Assembly (NCBI RefSeq): GCF_003205575.1
Contig: NZ_PYBW01000058.1
Location: 1 to 64,000, forward strand
Length of the DNA stretch: 64,000 bases
Direction of reading: 5' to 3'
Source: Streptomyces tateyamensis
GTDB taxonomy: Bacteria > Actinomycetota > Actinomycetes > Streptomycetales > Streptomycetaceae
The notes under the pieces were generated by a model. That model worked only from the letters and a program-made list of their open reading frames with translations. It did no database searches and was not told the DNA's origin. This document shows positions 44,316 to 52,700 of this stretch, one piece after another; the first letter of the stretch is position 1; every line of letters begins with the position of its first letter. Position numbers and translations under genes: made by a program.

Positions 44316-45473
44316 GTGACTCTCCCCGGCAGCGCAAAATTTCCCGTCGTGGGCATGGTGGGCGGCGGTCAGCTGTCCCGCATGACGCACGAGGCCGGCA
44401 TTCCGCTCGGCATCCGCTTCAGGCTCCTCGCCGACACCCCGCAGGACTCGGCGGCCCAAGTCGTCGGCGACACCGTGCTCGGCGACTACCGCGACCTGGA
44501 CACCCTGCGCCGGTTCGCCGCCGACTGCGCCGTGGTCACCTTCGACCACGAGCACGTCCCCACCGAGCACCTGCGGGTCCTCCAGGCCGAGGGCGTCGCG
44601 GTCCGCCCGGGCCCGGACGCGCTGGTCAACGCGCAGGACAAGGGCGTGATGCGGGCCAAGCTGGACGCGATCGGCGTGCCCTGCCCGCGGCACCGGCTGG
44701 TCGCCGACCCGGCCGACGTGACGGCCTTCGCCGCCGAGGGCGACGGCTACCCCGTGGTGCTCAAGACGGTGCGCGGCGGCTACGACGGCAAGGGCGTCTG
44801 GGTGGTGGCCGACGAGACCGAGGCACAGGCCCCGTTCCTGGCCGGCGTCGCGGTGCTGGCCGAGGAGAAGGTGGACTTCCTGCGCGAGCTGGCCGCCAAC
44901 GTGGTCCGCTCACCCAGCGGCCAGGCGGTCGCCTACCCGGTGGTGGAGAGCGTCCAGGAGCACGGGGTGTGCGCCGAGGTCACCGCGCCCGCCCCCGGCC
45001 TGGACCCGGCCCTCGCCAACGAGGCCCAGGAGCTGGCGCTGCGGATCGCCGGCGAGCTGGAGATCACCGGCCACCTGGCGGTGGAGCTGTTCCAGACCAG
45101 GGACGGCCGGATCCTGGTCAACGAGCTGGCGATGCGACCGCACAACTCCGGCCACTGGTCGATCGACGGCGCGGTCACCTCGCAGTTCGAGAACCACCTG
45201 CGCGCGGTACTGGACCTGCCGCTGGGCGACCCGCGCCCGCGGGCCAAGTGGACCGTGATGGTCAACGTGCTCGGCGGCGACTACCCGGACATGTACCACG
45301 CCTACCTGCACTGCATGGCCCGCGACCCGGGCCTGCGGATCCACATGTACGGCAAGGACGTGAAGCCCGGCCGCAAGGTGGGCCACGTCACCGTCTTCGG
45401 GGACGACCTCGAGGACGTGCGCGAGCGGGCGCGCCACGCGGCCGCGTACCTGAGAGGCACGATCACCGAATGA
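44316..45473 (+). CDS. purK: N5-carboxyaminoimidazole ribonucleotide synthase
   Basis: 385 residues from GTG 44316. The N-terminal GMVGGGQLSRM glycine loop, VTFDHEHVP, the ATP-grasp segment VLKTVRGGYDGKGVWVV, and ELAMRPHNSGHWSIDGAVTSQFENHLRA are diagnostic. It converts AIR to N5-CAIR with ATP and bicarbonate in purine synthesis. It is coupled to purE by an ATGA overlap. Confidence 0.96.
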   Translation: MTLPGSAKFPVVGMVGGGQLSRMTHEAGIPLGIRFRLLADTPQDSAAQVVGDTVLGDYRDLDTLRRFAADCAVVTFDHEHVPTEHLRVLQAEGVAVRPGPDALVNAQDKGVMRAKLDAIGVPCPRHRLVADPADVTAFAAEGDGYPVVLKTVRGGYDGKGVWVVADETEAQAPFLAGVAVLAEEKVDFLRELAANVVRSPSGQAVAYPVVESVQEHGVCAEVTAPAPGLDPALANEAQELALRIAGELEITGHLAVELFQTRDGRILVNELAMRPHNSGHWSIDGAVTSQFENHLRAVLDLPLGDPRPRAKWTVMVNVLGGDYPDMYHAYLHCMARDPGLRIHMYGKDVKPGRKVGHVTVFGDDLEDVRERARHAAAYLRGTITE

Positions 45474-45997
45474 CGAGCAATCCCGTTGTCGGCATCGCGA
45501 TGGGCTCCGACTCCGACTGGTCGGTGATGGAGGCCGCGGCCCAGGCGCTGGACGAGTTCGAGGTGCCCTACGAGGTGAACGTCCTGTCGGCGCACCGGAT
45601 GCCGCGCGAGATGATCGCCTACGGCGAGCAGGCGCACACCCGCGGCCTGAAGGCGATCATCGCGGGCGCCGGCGGTGCGGCCCACCTGCCGGGCATGCTG
45701 GCCTCGGTCACCCCGCTGCCGGTGATCGGCGTGCCGGTGCCGCTGCGCTACCTGGACGGCATGGACAGCCTGCTCTCGATCGTGCAGATGCCGGCCGGTG
45801 TGCCGGTGGCCACCGTCTCGGTCGCCGGGGCCCGCAACGCCGGCCTGCTCGCGGTGCGCATGGTGGCCGCCTTCGACCCGGAGCTGACCGAGAAGATGGT
45901 CGACTTCCAGACCGAGCTGAACCACCAGGCGACCGAGAAGGGCGCCAAGCTGCGCGCCAAGGTCGCCGGTTCGACCTCCTTCGGCTTCAGCCGCTGA
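45470..45997 (+). CDS. purE: N5-CAIR mutase
   Basis: 175 residues from ATG 45470. GSDSDW, NVLSAHRMP (catalytic His) and AGAGGAAHLPGM are the class I PurE motifs. It moves the carboxyl of N5-CAIR to give CAIR, the next step after PurK. The stop codon falls inside the first unit of an 18-base tandem repeat. Confidence 0.96.
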   Translation: MTSNPVVGIAMGSDSDWSVMEAAAQALDEFEVPYEVNVLSAHRMPREMIAYGEQAHTRGLKAIIAGAGGAAHLPGMLASVTPLPVIGVPVPLRYLDGMDSLLSIVQMPAGVPVATVSVAGARNAGLLAVRMVAAFDPELTEKMVDFQTELNHQATEKGAKLRAKVAGSTSFGFSR

Positions 45998-46046
45998 CGG
46001 TCCTTAAGTCGCTGACGGCCTTTCAGCTGCTGACGGTCCGTCGCCC
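45993..46046. repeat. Three imperfect 18-base tandem repeats after purE
   Basis: Units beginning GCTGACGG at 45993, 46011 and 46029; the first includes the purE TGA. They fill most of the convergent gap to the CoA-binding protein gene, where no hairpin terminator is evident. Confidence 0.65.
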
Positions 46047-46056
46047 CGGGGCACGG

Positions 46057-46467
46057 CTACAGCTGCGGGATCTCGATGGCCGGGCAGCGGTCCATGACCA
46101 TCCGCAGCCCGGCCGCCGTGGTCCGCGCGTAGGCCGCCTCGTCGATCACGTCGAGCTGGAACCAGACCGCGCGGGCCCCGGCCGCCACCGCCTGGTCGGC
46201 CACCTCGCCGGCCAGCGAGCTGTTGACGAAGACGTCCACCACGTCGACCGGGAAGGGGATCTCGGCCAGCGAGGCGTACCCCTGCTCGCCGAGCACCGAC
46301 TCGGCCTTGGGGTGCACCGGCACGATCCGCTTGCCGTACCGCTGCAGCACCTGCGCCACCCCGTAGGCGGCGCGCCGCTGGTTGCTGGACAGGCCCACCA
46401 CGGCCCAGGTGTCCCCGGTGCGGGTGAGGATCTCGCGGACGGCGTCAAGGTCGCGGTAGTCGGTCAT
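46057..46467 (-). CDS. CoA-binding domain protein (YccU-like)
   Basis: 136 residues from ATG 46467. The Rossmann-like CoA-binding fold is visible: WAVVGLSSNQRRAAYGVAQVLQRYGKRIVPVHPKA, later VDVVDVFVNS and AVWFQLDVID with the C-terminal MDRCPAIE. Many bacteria carry it as a stand-alone protein of unknown role related to succinyl-CoA synthetase alpha. It lies just downstream of the UDP-glucose dehydrogenase gene on the same strand, 53 bases apart. Confidence 0.88.
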   Translation of the reverse strand: MTDYRDLDAVREILTRTGDTWAVVGLSSNQRRAAYGVAQVLQRYGKRIVPVHPKAESVLGEQGYASLAEIPFPVDVVDVFVNSSLAGEVADQAVAAGARAVWFQLDVIDEAAYARTTAAGLRMVMDRCPAIEIPQL

Positions 46468-46520
46468 GCCGGTGACAACCGACCTGGCCGGGCCGCCATT
46501 CCGCGCCGGCACGGGAGCGC

Positions 46521-47861
46521 TCAGCTGGGCCGGCCCATCGCCCGGTAGGTCCAGCCGGCCTCGCGCCAGCGCGGGCCGTCGAGCACGTTGCGCCCGTCCA
46601 GGATCCGCCGCTCGGCGACCACCGCACCCAGCGCCACCGGGTCCAGCTCGCGGAACTCCTGCCACTCCGTCAGGTGCAGCACCACGTGGGCGCCGACCGC
46701 GGCCTCGGCGGGGGAGGCGGCGTAGGAGAGCGAGGGGAACATCTTGCGGGCGTTGTCCATCGCGCGCGGGTCGTAGACGGTCACCTCGGCGCCCTGCAGC
46801 TGGATCTGGGCGGCCACGTTGAGCGCGGGCGAGTCGCGGATGTCGTCCGAGTCCGGCTTGAACGCCGCGCCCAGCACCGCCACCCGGCGGTCCAGGAAAC
46901 CGCCGCCGCACTGCTCGCGGGCCAGCTCCACCATCCGGGAGCGGCGCCGCATGTTGATCGAGTCCACCTCGCGCAGGAAGGTGAGCGCCTGGTCGGCGCC
47001 CAGCTCGCCGGCCCGGGCCATGAAGGCGCGGATGTCCTTGGGCAGGCAGCCGCCGCCGAAGCCGAGGCCGGCGTTGAGGAACCGGCCGCCGATCCGGTCG
47101 TCGTAGGAGAGCGCCTTGCTGAGCAGCGTGACGTCCGCGCCGGAGGCCTCGCAGACCTCGGCCATCGCGTTGATGAAGGAGATCTTGGTGGCCAGGAAGG
47201 AGTTGGCGGCGGCCTTGACCAGCTCGGCGGTCGGGTAGTCGGTGACCACCATCGGCACGCCCTCGGCCATCGGCGTCGCGTAGACCTCGCGCAGCAGTTC
47301 CTCGGCCCGGCCGCCCTCGCGCACCCCGATCACGATCCGGTCCGGGTGCAGGGTGTCGCCGACCGCGAAGCCCTCGCGCAGGAACTCCGGGTTCCAGGCC
47401 AGCTCCACCTGCTCACCGGCCGGGGCCAGCGCGGCCAGCCGCTCGGCCAGCCGGCCGGCGCTGCCCACCGGCACGGTCGACTTGCCGACCACCAGGGCCG
47501 GGCGGGTCAGCTGCGGGGCCAGCGCGTCCACCGCGGCGTCCACGTAGGACATGTCGGCGGCGAATTCGCCCTTGCGCTGCGGAGTGTTCACACAGATGAA
47601 GTGCACGTCCGCGAATTCCGCGACCTCGGCGACCGAGGAGGTGAAGCGCAGCCGCCCGGTCGAACCGGGGTGGCCCACCACGTGCTTGACCAGCAGGTCG
47701 GACAGCCCGGGCTCGTACATCGGCACCCGGCCGGCCGCCAGGGCGGCGAGCTTGTCCTGGTCCACGTCCAGGCCGATCACCTCGAACCCGAGCTCCGCCA
47801 GGCAGGCCGCGTGGGTCGCGCCGAGGTAGCCGGTACCGATGACCGAGATGCGCAGGGCCAC
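46521..47861 (-). CDS. UDP-glucose/GDP-mannose dehydrogenase family protein (UDP-glucose 6-dehydrogenase)
   Basis: 446 residues: NAD loop VIGTGYLG (about 7-14), substrate Lys/Asn in AELVKAAANSFLATKISFINAMAE, catalytic Cys in FGGGCLPKDIRAF and the C-terminal FKPDSDDIRDSPA. It oxidises UDP-glucose twice to UDP-glucuronate, a precursor of acidic wall or capsule sugars. A substrate difference (for example UDP-GlcNAc) cannot be excluded. Envelope genes (GT2, acyltransferase, LCP) follow within 11 kb. Confidence 0.92.
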   Translation of the reverse strand: MALRISVIGTGYLGATHAACLAELGFEVIGLDVDQDKLAALAAGRVPMYEPGLSDLLVKHVVGHPGSTGRLRFTSSVAEVAEFADVHFICVNTPQRKGEFAADMSYVDAAVDALAPQLTRPALVVGKSTVPVGSAGRLAERLAALAPAGEQVELAWNPEFLREGFAVGDTLHPDRIVIGVREGGRAEELLREVYATPMAEGVPMVVTDYPTAELVKAAANSFLATKISFINAMAEVCEASGADVTLLSKALSYDDRIGGRFLNAGLGFGGGCLPKDIRAFMARAGELGADQALTFLREVDSINMRRRSRMVELAREQCGGGFLDRRVAVLGAAFKPDSDDIRDSPALNVAAQIQLQGAEVTVYDPRAMDNARKMFPSLSYAASPAEAAVGAHVVLHLTEWQEFRELDPVALGAVVAERRILDGRNVLDGPRWREAGWTYRAMGRPS

Positions 47862-47987
47862 AGGGGTTCCCCTTTACGGGCCGCCGGGGGTAGACCGGCA
47901 GGAGCGGGACGGGATGCAGGGACCGATGGTAACGGCTGCCGGTTGCGTGTCATCCACGTCACGTCCCCCGCGAGCAGGGGCAAGCCC

Positions 47988-48030
47988 TAGAATGTTGTCC
48001 TACTTAACAGTAACTAACGGGTACGAATCC
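47988..48030 (+). promoter_or_regulatory. Likely acyl-CoA dehydrogenase promoter/operator
   Basis: TAGAAT at 47988-47993 fits a -10 hexamer. Downstream, a noticeably A/T-rich patch with three TAAC words (TTAACAGTAACTAACGG, about 48003-48019) lies about 30-45 bases before the ATG and resembles a repressor site. Confidence 0.4.
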
Positions 48031-48045
48031 TGAGAGGCGCACACC

Positions 48046-49209
48046 ATGGCGAGCAGTGCCGATTTCGACCTCTTCAAGCTCTCGGAGGAGCACGAGATGC
48101 TCCGCGAGACGGTCCGTGCGCTCGCCGAGGCGAAGATCGCGCCTTTCGCCGCCGAGGTGGACGAGCAGGGCCGCTTCCCGCAGGAGGCCCGGGACGCACT
48201 GGAGGCCAACGAGCTGCACGCGGTGCACGTCCCCGAGGAGTACGGCGGCGCCGGTGCCGACGCGCTCGCCACCGTCCTGGTGATCGAGGAGGTGGCCCGG
48301 GTCTGCGCCTCCTCCTCGCTGATCCCCGCCGTCAACAAGCTCGGCTCGCTGCCGGTCCAGCTCTCCGGCTCCGAGGAGCTCAAGGCCAAGTACCTGGGCG
48401 CGCTGGCCCGTGGCGAGGGCATGTTCTCCTACTGCCTCTCCGAGCCGGACGCCGGCTCGGACGCGGCCGGCATGAAGACCCGCGCGGTGCGCGACGGCGA
48501 CTTCTGGGTGCTCAACGGCGTCAAGCGGTGGATCACCAACGCCGGCGTCTCCGAGTTCTACACGGTGATGGCCGTCACCGACCCCGAGAAGCGCTCCAAG
48601 GGCATCTCCGCCTTCGTGGTGGAGAAGGGCGACGAGGGCGTCTCGTTCGGCGCCCCGGAGAAGAAGCTCGGCATCAAGGGCTCGCCGACCCGCGAGGTCT
48701 ACCTGGACAACGTGCGGATCCCGGCCGACCGCATGATCGGCGCCGAGGGCACCGGCTTCGCCACCGCGATGAAGACCCTGGACCACACCCGGATCACCAT
48801 CGCCGCCCAGGCCCTCGGCATCGCCCAGGGCGCGCTCGACTACGCCAGCGGCTACGTCAAGGAGCGCAAGCAGTTCGGCAAGGCGATCGCCGAGTTCCAG
48901 GGCGTCCAGTTCATGCTGGCCGACATGGCGATGAAGCTGGAGGCGGCCCGCCAGCTCACCTACGCCGCCGCCGCCAAGTCGCAGCGGGTCGACGCCGACC
49001 TGACCTTCTTCGGTGCCGCCGCGAAGTGCTTCGCCTCGGACGTGGCGATGGAGGTCACCACCGACGCGGTCCAGCTGCTCGGCGGCTACGGCTACACCCG
49101 CGACTACCCGGTCGAGCGGATGATGCGCGACGCCAAGATCACCCAGATCTACGAGGGGACGAACCAGGTCCAGCGGATCGTCATGGCGCGCAACCTGCCC
49201 AGCGCCTGA
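48046..49209 (+). CDS. Acyl-CoA dehydrogenase
   Basis: 387 residues. FAD/substrate motifs YCLSEPDAGSDAAGMKTRA and WITNAGVSEF, the C-terminal helical domain with RKQFGKAIAEFQ, TTDAVQLLGGYGYTRDYPVERMMRDAKI and the catalytic-Glu segment IYEGTNQVQR are all present. It introduces the 2,3-double bond in acyl-CoA chains (short/branched-chain type by sequence flavour). It stands alone with its own promoter, divergent from the dehydrogenase gene at 46521. Confidence 0.94.
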   Translation: MASSADFDLFKLSEEHEMLRETVRALAEAKIAPFAAEVDEQGRFPQEARDALEANELHAVHVPEEYGGAGADALATVLVIEEVARVCASSSLIPAVNKLGSLPVQLSGSEELKAKYLGALARGEGMFSYCLSEPDAGSDAAGMKTRAVRDGDFWVLNGVKRWITNAGVSEFYTVMAVTDPEKRSKGISAFVVEKGDEGVSFGAPEKKLGIKGSPTREVYLDNVRIPADRMIGAEGTGFATAMKTLDHTRITIAAQALGIAQGALDYASGYVKERKQFGKAIAEFQGVQFMLADMAMKLEAARQLTYAAAAKSQRVDADLTFFGAAAKCFASDVAMEVTTDAVQLLGGYGYTRDYPVERMMRDAKITQIYEGTNQVQRIVMARNLPSA

Positions 49210-49221
49210 TCCCGAGTCGGC

Positions 49222-49255
49222 CGAGCCCCCGTCACCTGCCAGTGGCGGGGGCTCG
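49222..49255 (+). terminator. Hairpin after the acyl-CoA dehydrogenase gene
   Basis: 14-bp stem with one G-T pair (49222-49235 with 49242-49255) and 6-base loop, 12 bases past the stop. Confidence 0.8.
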
Positions 49256-49357
49256 CCCATGCTGTTACCCAGTACGGACACGGGCGGCCGAACCGCCGGC
49301 CCCGGGCGCGACGTGTTGATCGACGGCAGAGCGGAACGACTTGGGCGGGGAGCGATC

Positions 49358-49996
49358 ATGCGGTGGAGCAGGGGAGCGGCGGCGGCCGCCACGGTGGCGG
49401 TGCTGGCGCTCGGAGCGGTGGCCTGCAACGACGAGGCGCCGGCGGCGCCCGCACCATCCTCGACGGCGGGCAGGCCGAGCGCTGCCGGCGCCACGGGCAG
49501 CGCCCGCCCCACCGGCAGCGCCGAGCCGACGGCGAGCGCGCAGGCCGGCGGCCGCTGCCACACGGGGGAGCTGACCGTCGACATCCAGATCCAGCCCGAC
49601 CTGGTCGACTCCGCGATGGTGCTGCTGACCAACAAGGGCAGCCGCACCTGCACCGTCCAGGGCTACCTCGGCTACGACGGCCTGGAGGCGAGCGACCGCC
49701 CGCTCAAGCTGGCGACCAACCGGGTCGCCCACCCCGGGGCGCCGGTCGCGGTCACGCTGAAGCCCGGGACCACCGCTTTCTCGGGGCTCAAGTGGGCCTC
49801 GTGCGACAAGGCCTCGCCGACCTGCCCCTCGGTGGCGACCATCGTGGTGACCCCGCCGGACGAGACCACCCGGCTGACCGCCCGGGTGCTGGGCACCGAC
49901 GGCAAGCCGCTGACCGAGCAGATGCTCGCGGTCTCGCCCGCCGGGTTCACGGTCGGCTCGCTGCAGCCCAGCAACCAGGGCGTGGTCTTCCCCTGA
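49358..49996 (+). CDS. DUF4232-type secreted lipoprotein
   Basis: 212 residues from ATG 49358 (GGGGAG ahead). Signal peptide with a lipobox-like LGAVAC (Cys at about 23), a Thr/Ser/Pro/Ala linker to about 65, then a beta-rich domain with RCHTGELTVDI, LTNKGSRTCTVQGYLGY and LKWASCDKASPTCP, the four-Cys pattern of DUF4232. These are surface proteins of unknown role common in Streptomyces. Confidence 0.85.
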   Translation: MRWSRGAAAAATVAVLALGAVACNDEAPAAPAPSSTAGRPSAAGATGSARPTGSAEPTASAQAGGRCHTGELTVDIQIQPDLVDSAMVLLTNKGSRTCTVQGYLGYDGLEASDRPLKLATNRVAHPGAPVAVTLKPGTTAFSGLKWASCDKASPTCPSVATIVVTPPDETTRLTARVLGTDGKPLTEQMLAVSPAGFTVGSLQPSNQGVVFP

Positions 49997-50163
49997 GCCG
50001 TGGCTGCCCCCGAGCAGTCACTTGCCCGGCGGTCGCGCCCCCGCCACGGTGCTGGCCGCCGAGCTGCGCCGCCGACGCTCCGTCAGTCCGGTACCGCAGC
50101 CGGTCGGTCCCGGGTCGGTCCGTCCCGGGGCGGTCGGCGCTGAATCGGCCGGTCCTGAGCCGG

Positions 50164-50850
50164 TCAGCTCCGAGCCGTTGCCGGTGCCGAGTAGCGGCTC
50201 AGGAAGAGGTCCACTCCCGAGGTGATCACCCGGGTCAGCTCGGCCTCCGCCAGCTCGGCCTCGGGCCGGAAGGTGCGGACCAGCTGCGGCACGCCGACGG
50301 TGCAGGCGACCAGCTGCTGCACGGCCAGCGCCGGGTCCGGGACGTCCAGCACGCCGCGCTCGCCGAGCTCGGTGAACGCCTCGATCAGCGGGCCGTTGTT
50401 CATGTCGTAGCTGACCCGGTACCAGAGCTGGCCCAGCTGCGGGAACCGGTCGATCTCGCCGATCACCAGGCGGCGCAGCGACATGATGTCCGGGCGCAGC
50501 AGGATCCGGGTCCAGTCGAGGGTCAGCCGGATCAGCGCCGCCCGCAGGTCGGTGGCCTGCGCGATGGTGGAGTTGAACGGCTCCAGGTCGGCGTAGGTGG
50601 TGGGCAGTATCCCGCCGATCACCGCGAGGAAGAGCCGTTCCTTGCTGCCGAAGTGCTTGTAGATGGTGGCCTTGGAGACGCCGGACCGTGCGGTGATGGC
50701 GTCCATCGAGGCGGCCGAGTAGCCCTCGCGCAGGAACTCCACCAGGGCGGCGTCGATGATCGCCCGGCGCTTGCGCTGGGCGGCGTCCACCGGCTCCGGG
50801 ATGATCGGGATGCCGTACTCGTCGGTCGGCCCGGCGGTGTTGGCGGCCAT
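50164..50850 (-). CDS. TetR family transcriptional regulator
   Basis: 228 residues from ATG 50850. The helix-turn-helix lies at about 28-75 (RRAIIDAALVEFLREGYSAASMDAITARSGVSKATIYKHFGSKERLF), followed by a helical C-terminal domain of the TetR_C type. The frame stays open to 50940, but the upstream part is probably not translated. A partial palindrome AACTGAACGGTT at 50893-50904 may be its operator. The ligand and targets are unknown; no transporter gene survives next to it. Confidence 0.9.
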   Translation of the reverse strand: MAANTAGPTDEYGIPIIPEPVDAAQRKRRAIIDAALVEFLREGYSAASMDAITARSGVSKATIYKHFGSKERLFLAVIGGILPTTYADLEPFNSTIAQATDLRAALIRLTLDWTRILLRPDIMSLRRLVIGEIDRFPQLGQLWYRVSYDMNNGPLIEAFTELGERGVLDVPDPALAVQQLVACTVGVPQLVRTFRPEAELAEAELTRVITSGVDLFLSRYSAPATARS

Positions 50851-50892
50851 GGGGATCCTTACTCGGGACTGCGGGGCGGGTCTCAGTGTATG

Positions 50893-50904
50893 AACTGAAC
50901 GGTT
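50893..50904. promoter_or_regulatory. Candidate TetR operator
   Basis: AACTGAACGGTT, an imperfect palindrome (outer AAC/GTT arms and matching inner positions) 43 bases upstream of the TetR start, in an A/T-richer patch. Typical place for autorepression. Confidence 0.4.
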
Positions 50905-50929
50905 TGGTGTGCTACTGCGGGCAAGCTGG

Positions 50930-51030
50930 GTGCCGAGCACGGTACCGACCAGGAAGACCAGGTTGAACAGGCCGATCGCGCCGGCCCGCCGCTGCGGCCA
51001 GCGCGGCCAGCAGCGGTGCGCGCCCGACGC
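50930..51030 (-). pseudogene. Possible remnant of a membrane protein 3' end
   Basis: On the minus strand a short frame reads RRAGAIGLFNLVFLVGTVLG, a membrane-helix pattern like the last helix of a transporter, without a start or any conserved upstream part. It runs in the same frame into the TetR gene. It could be the decayed end of a transporter gene that once accompanied the regulator, or chance. Confidence 0.2.
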
Positions 51031-51091
51031 CCGTGCCGCACCGGCCCGCGCCCCGCCGCAAGGCGCCCGCGGCCGGCCGCCGCACGAGCCG

Positions 51092-51127
51092 CGAACCCCC
51101 TGCCGGAGCCTGCCGGCAGGGGGTTCG
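51092..51127 (-). terminator. Hairpin after the LCP gene
   Basis: 15-bp perfect stem (51092-51106 with 51113-51127), 6-base loop, 17 bases past the LCP stop codon. Confidence 0.85.
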
Positions 51128-51144
51128 GCCGTCCTGGTCGGCGG

Positions 51145-52392
51145 CTACTTGACGTCGGGCACGGTCGTGTCGTTCTGGATCGCGTCGAACACCTGCTTGG
51201 ACTTGGCCGCATCCCACTTGACCGCGGACTCGCCGGTGGAGGTGCGGTAGTCGGCGTTGCCGATCGGCACCGTGATGCTGCGCCCGTCGCCGCTGCTGAC
51301 CGAGCGCATCGCGTCGAAGAGCCCGGCCAGGTCGGTCAGTCCGGCGTTCTTGTCCACGATCAGGGTGTCCAGGCCCGAGCCGATCAGCGGGTAGAGCGTG
51401 AACGGGTCGAGCAGGGTGCTCGGGGTGGCGGCCTGGTGGGCCAGTGCGGAGAGGAACTTCTGCTGGTTGCGCATCCGGCCCAGGTCCTGGTCGGCCATCT
51501 GGTGGCGCTGGCGGACGAAGGCGAGCGACTGCTGGCCGGTCAGGGTCTGGCAGCCGGCCTTGAGGTTGAGCCCGGAGTCCTTGTCCTGGACGGCCTGGTC
51601 GATACACATGTGCACGCCGCCCACCGCGTCCACGATGCCGACGAACCCGGCGAAGCCGACCTCGGCGTAGTGGTCGAGGTGGATACCGGTGTTCTGCTCG
51701 ACGGTGCGGGTCAGCAGTTCGCCGCCGCCGTTGTTGAAGGCCGAGTTGATCTTGCTGGTGGTGGCCGGAATGGTCTTGCCGGTGCCCGCGGTGTCCAGGT
51801 GGGCCGGGATCGGCACCCAGGAGTCGCGCGGGATGCTCATCAGCGTGTTCCCGTGGTCGCCGATGTGCAGGATCATCATCGAGTCGCTGCGCTTGCCGTC
51901 GTCCGACCCGGTGTGCAGGTCCTGCTTCTGGGTGTCGCTCAGGCCGTTGCGGCTGTCCGAGCCGACGATCAGCCAGTTGGTGCCCTTGCCCGCCTTCGGC
52001 CGGCCCGACCAGTCCTTGAGCACGTCCTGCTGGTTGAGCTTGGAGTCGGCCCACAGGTAGGTGCCGACGCCGGTGCCGAGCAGCACCAGGACCAGGCCGA
52101 GCACGACCCACCGCACCACGCGCCAGCGGGACCGGCGCCGGGCGGTCGGCGCACCCGGCCGACCGGGTCCGCCCGCTCCGCCCGGTCCGCCCGCTCCGCC
52201 CGCTCCGGCGGGTCCGCCCGGTCCGCGCTGGGCCGGGGGCCGGGCCCCGGGACCACGAGGGTTCAGGCCGGGCGGCAGCGGCGGCTCGGCGCCGCTGCCG
52301 AAGGCGCCACCGCCGGCTGCCCCCTGGGGCCGGTGACCGCCCTGAGCTCCGTAACCGTCGCCGCCCGGGCGGCCCTGCTGCCTGTCATCCAT
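51145..52392 (-). CDS. LytR-CpsA-Psr (LCP) family glycopolymer transferase
   Basis: 415 residues from ATG 52392. A 90-residue cytoplasmic Gly/Pro-rich tail precedes one membrane helix (about 95-117) and an extracellular LCP domain: WLIVGSDSRNGL, SDSMMILHIGD, SIPRDSWV with catalytic Arg, KINSAF, and GLDTLIVDKN. LCP enzymes attach teichoic acid or other glycopolymers from lipid carriers to peptidoglycan. The tail is encoded by 9-base tandem repeats. Genes for sugar precursor (46521), glycosyltransferase (56973) and acyltransferase (58032) are in the neighbourhood. Confidence 0.92.
   Translation of the reverse strand: MDDRQQGRPGGDGYGAQGGHRPQGAAGGGAFGSGAEPPLPPGLNPRGPGARPPAQRGPGGPAGAGGAGGPGGAGGPGRPGAPTARRRSRWRVVRWVVLGLVLVLLGTGVGTYLWADSKLNQQDVLKDWSGRPKAGKGTNWLIVGSDSRNGLSDTQKQDLHTGSDDGKRSDSMMILHIGDHGNTLMSIPRDSWVPIPAHLDTAGTGKTIPATTSKINSAFNNGGGELLTRTVEQNTGIHLDHYAEVGFAGFVGIVDAVGGVHMCIDQAVQDKDSGLNLKAGCQTLTGQQSLAFVRQRHQMADQDLGRMRNQQKFLSALAHQAATPSTLLDPFTLYPLIGSGLDTLIVDKNAGLTDLAGLFDAMRSVSSGDGRSITVPIGNADYRTSTGESAVKWDAAKSKQVFDAIQNDTTVPDVK
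52171..52224. repeat. Six 9-base tandem repeats encoding Gly-X-Y
   Basis: Units such as GCCCGCTCC and GCCCGGTCC repeat six times from 52171 to 52224 within the LCP gene. On the coding strand they give a collagen-like GAG/GPG run in the cytoplasmic tail. Confidence 0.75.
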
Positions 52393-52542
52393 GCCACAGA
52401 GGATGCCCGAGCCGGGGCCGCCACACGGGCTTTCGGCCGCTGTTGTAGCAGAGTTGATGCAGCTCACGGACCTGGACCGGGCAGTATCACGGACCGGGAC
52501 GAATCTTGACCGGTTCGCGCGGCCCGTGCTGTCATGACTGGC

Positions 52543-52632
52543 ATGGACCAGCAGCCCAGCCTCACGCGTCGGCGCCACGTCGACCTCAAGCGTGTCAGCG
52601 GCTCGCTCTGTCGTTCCCTCGCCCGCGGCTGA
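52543..52632 (+). CDS. Putative leader peptide (sulfur-metabolism type)
   Basis: 29 residues ending in LTRRRHVDLKRVSGSLCRSLARG, plus the usual short N-terminus; an in-frame ATG at 52534 is also possible. The RRxHVDLxRVxxxLC pattern is that of short leader peptides annotated before sulfur-acquisition genes in Streptomyces. Their Cys codon is thought to sense cysteinyl-tRNA supply and control the downstream gene by attenuation or coupling. It lies 68 bases ahead of an FMN reductase gene, and a short CCGCGG inverted repeat falls between. Confidence 0.72.
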   Translation: MDQQPSLTRRRHVDLKRVSGSLCRSLARG

Positions 52633-52700
52633 TCCCCGTCGCCCGCAGTACTCCCCGCGGTCCCCACCCGCGGTCCGCCCTGCCCCGAGGTGAACCCCCC

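Noticed and set aside
52534..52700. Riboswitch upstream of the FMN reductase
   Set aside because: No conserved SAM or FMN aptamer elements could be recognised; the leader peptide explains the region better.
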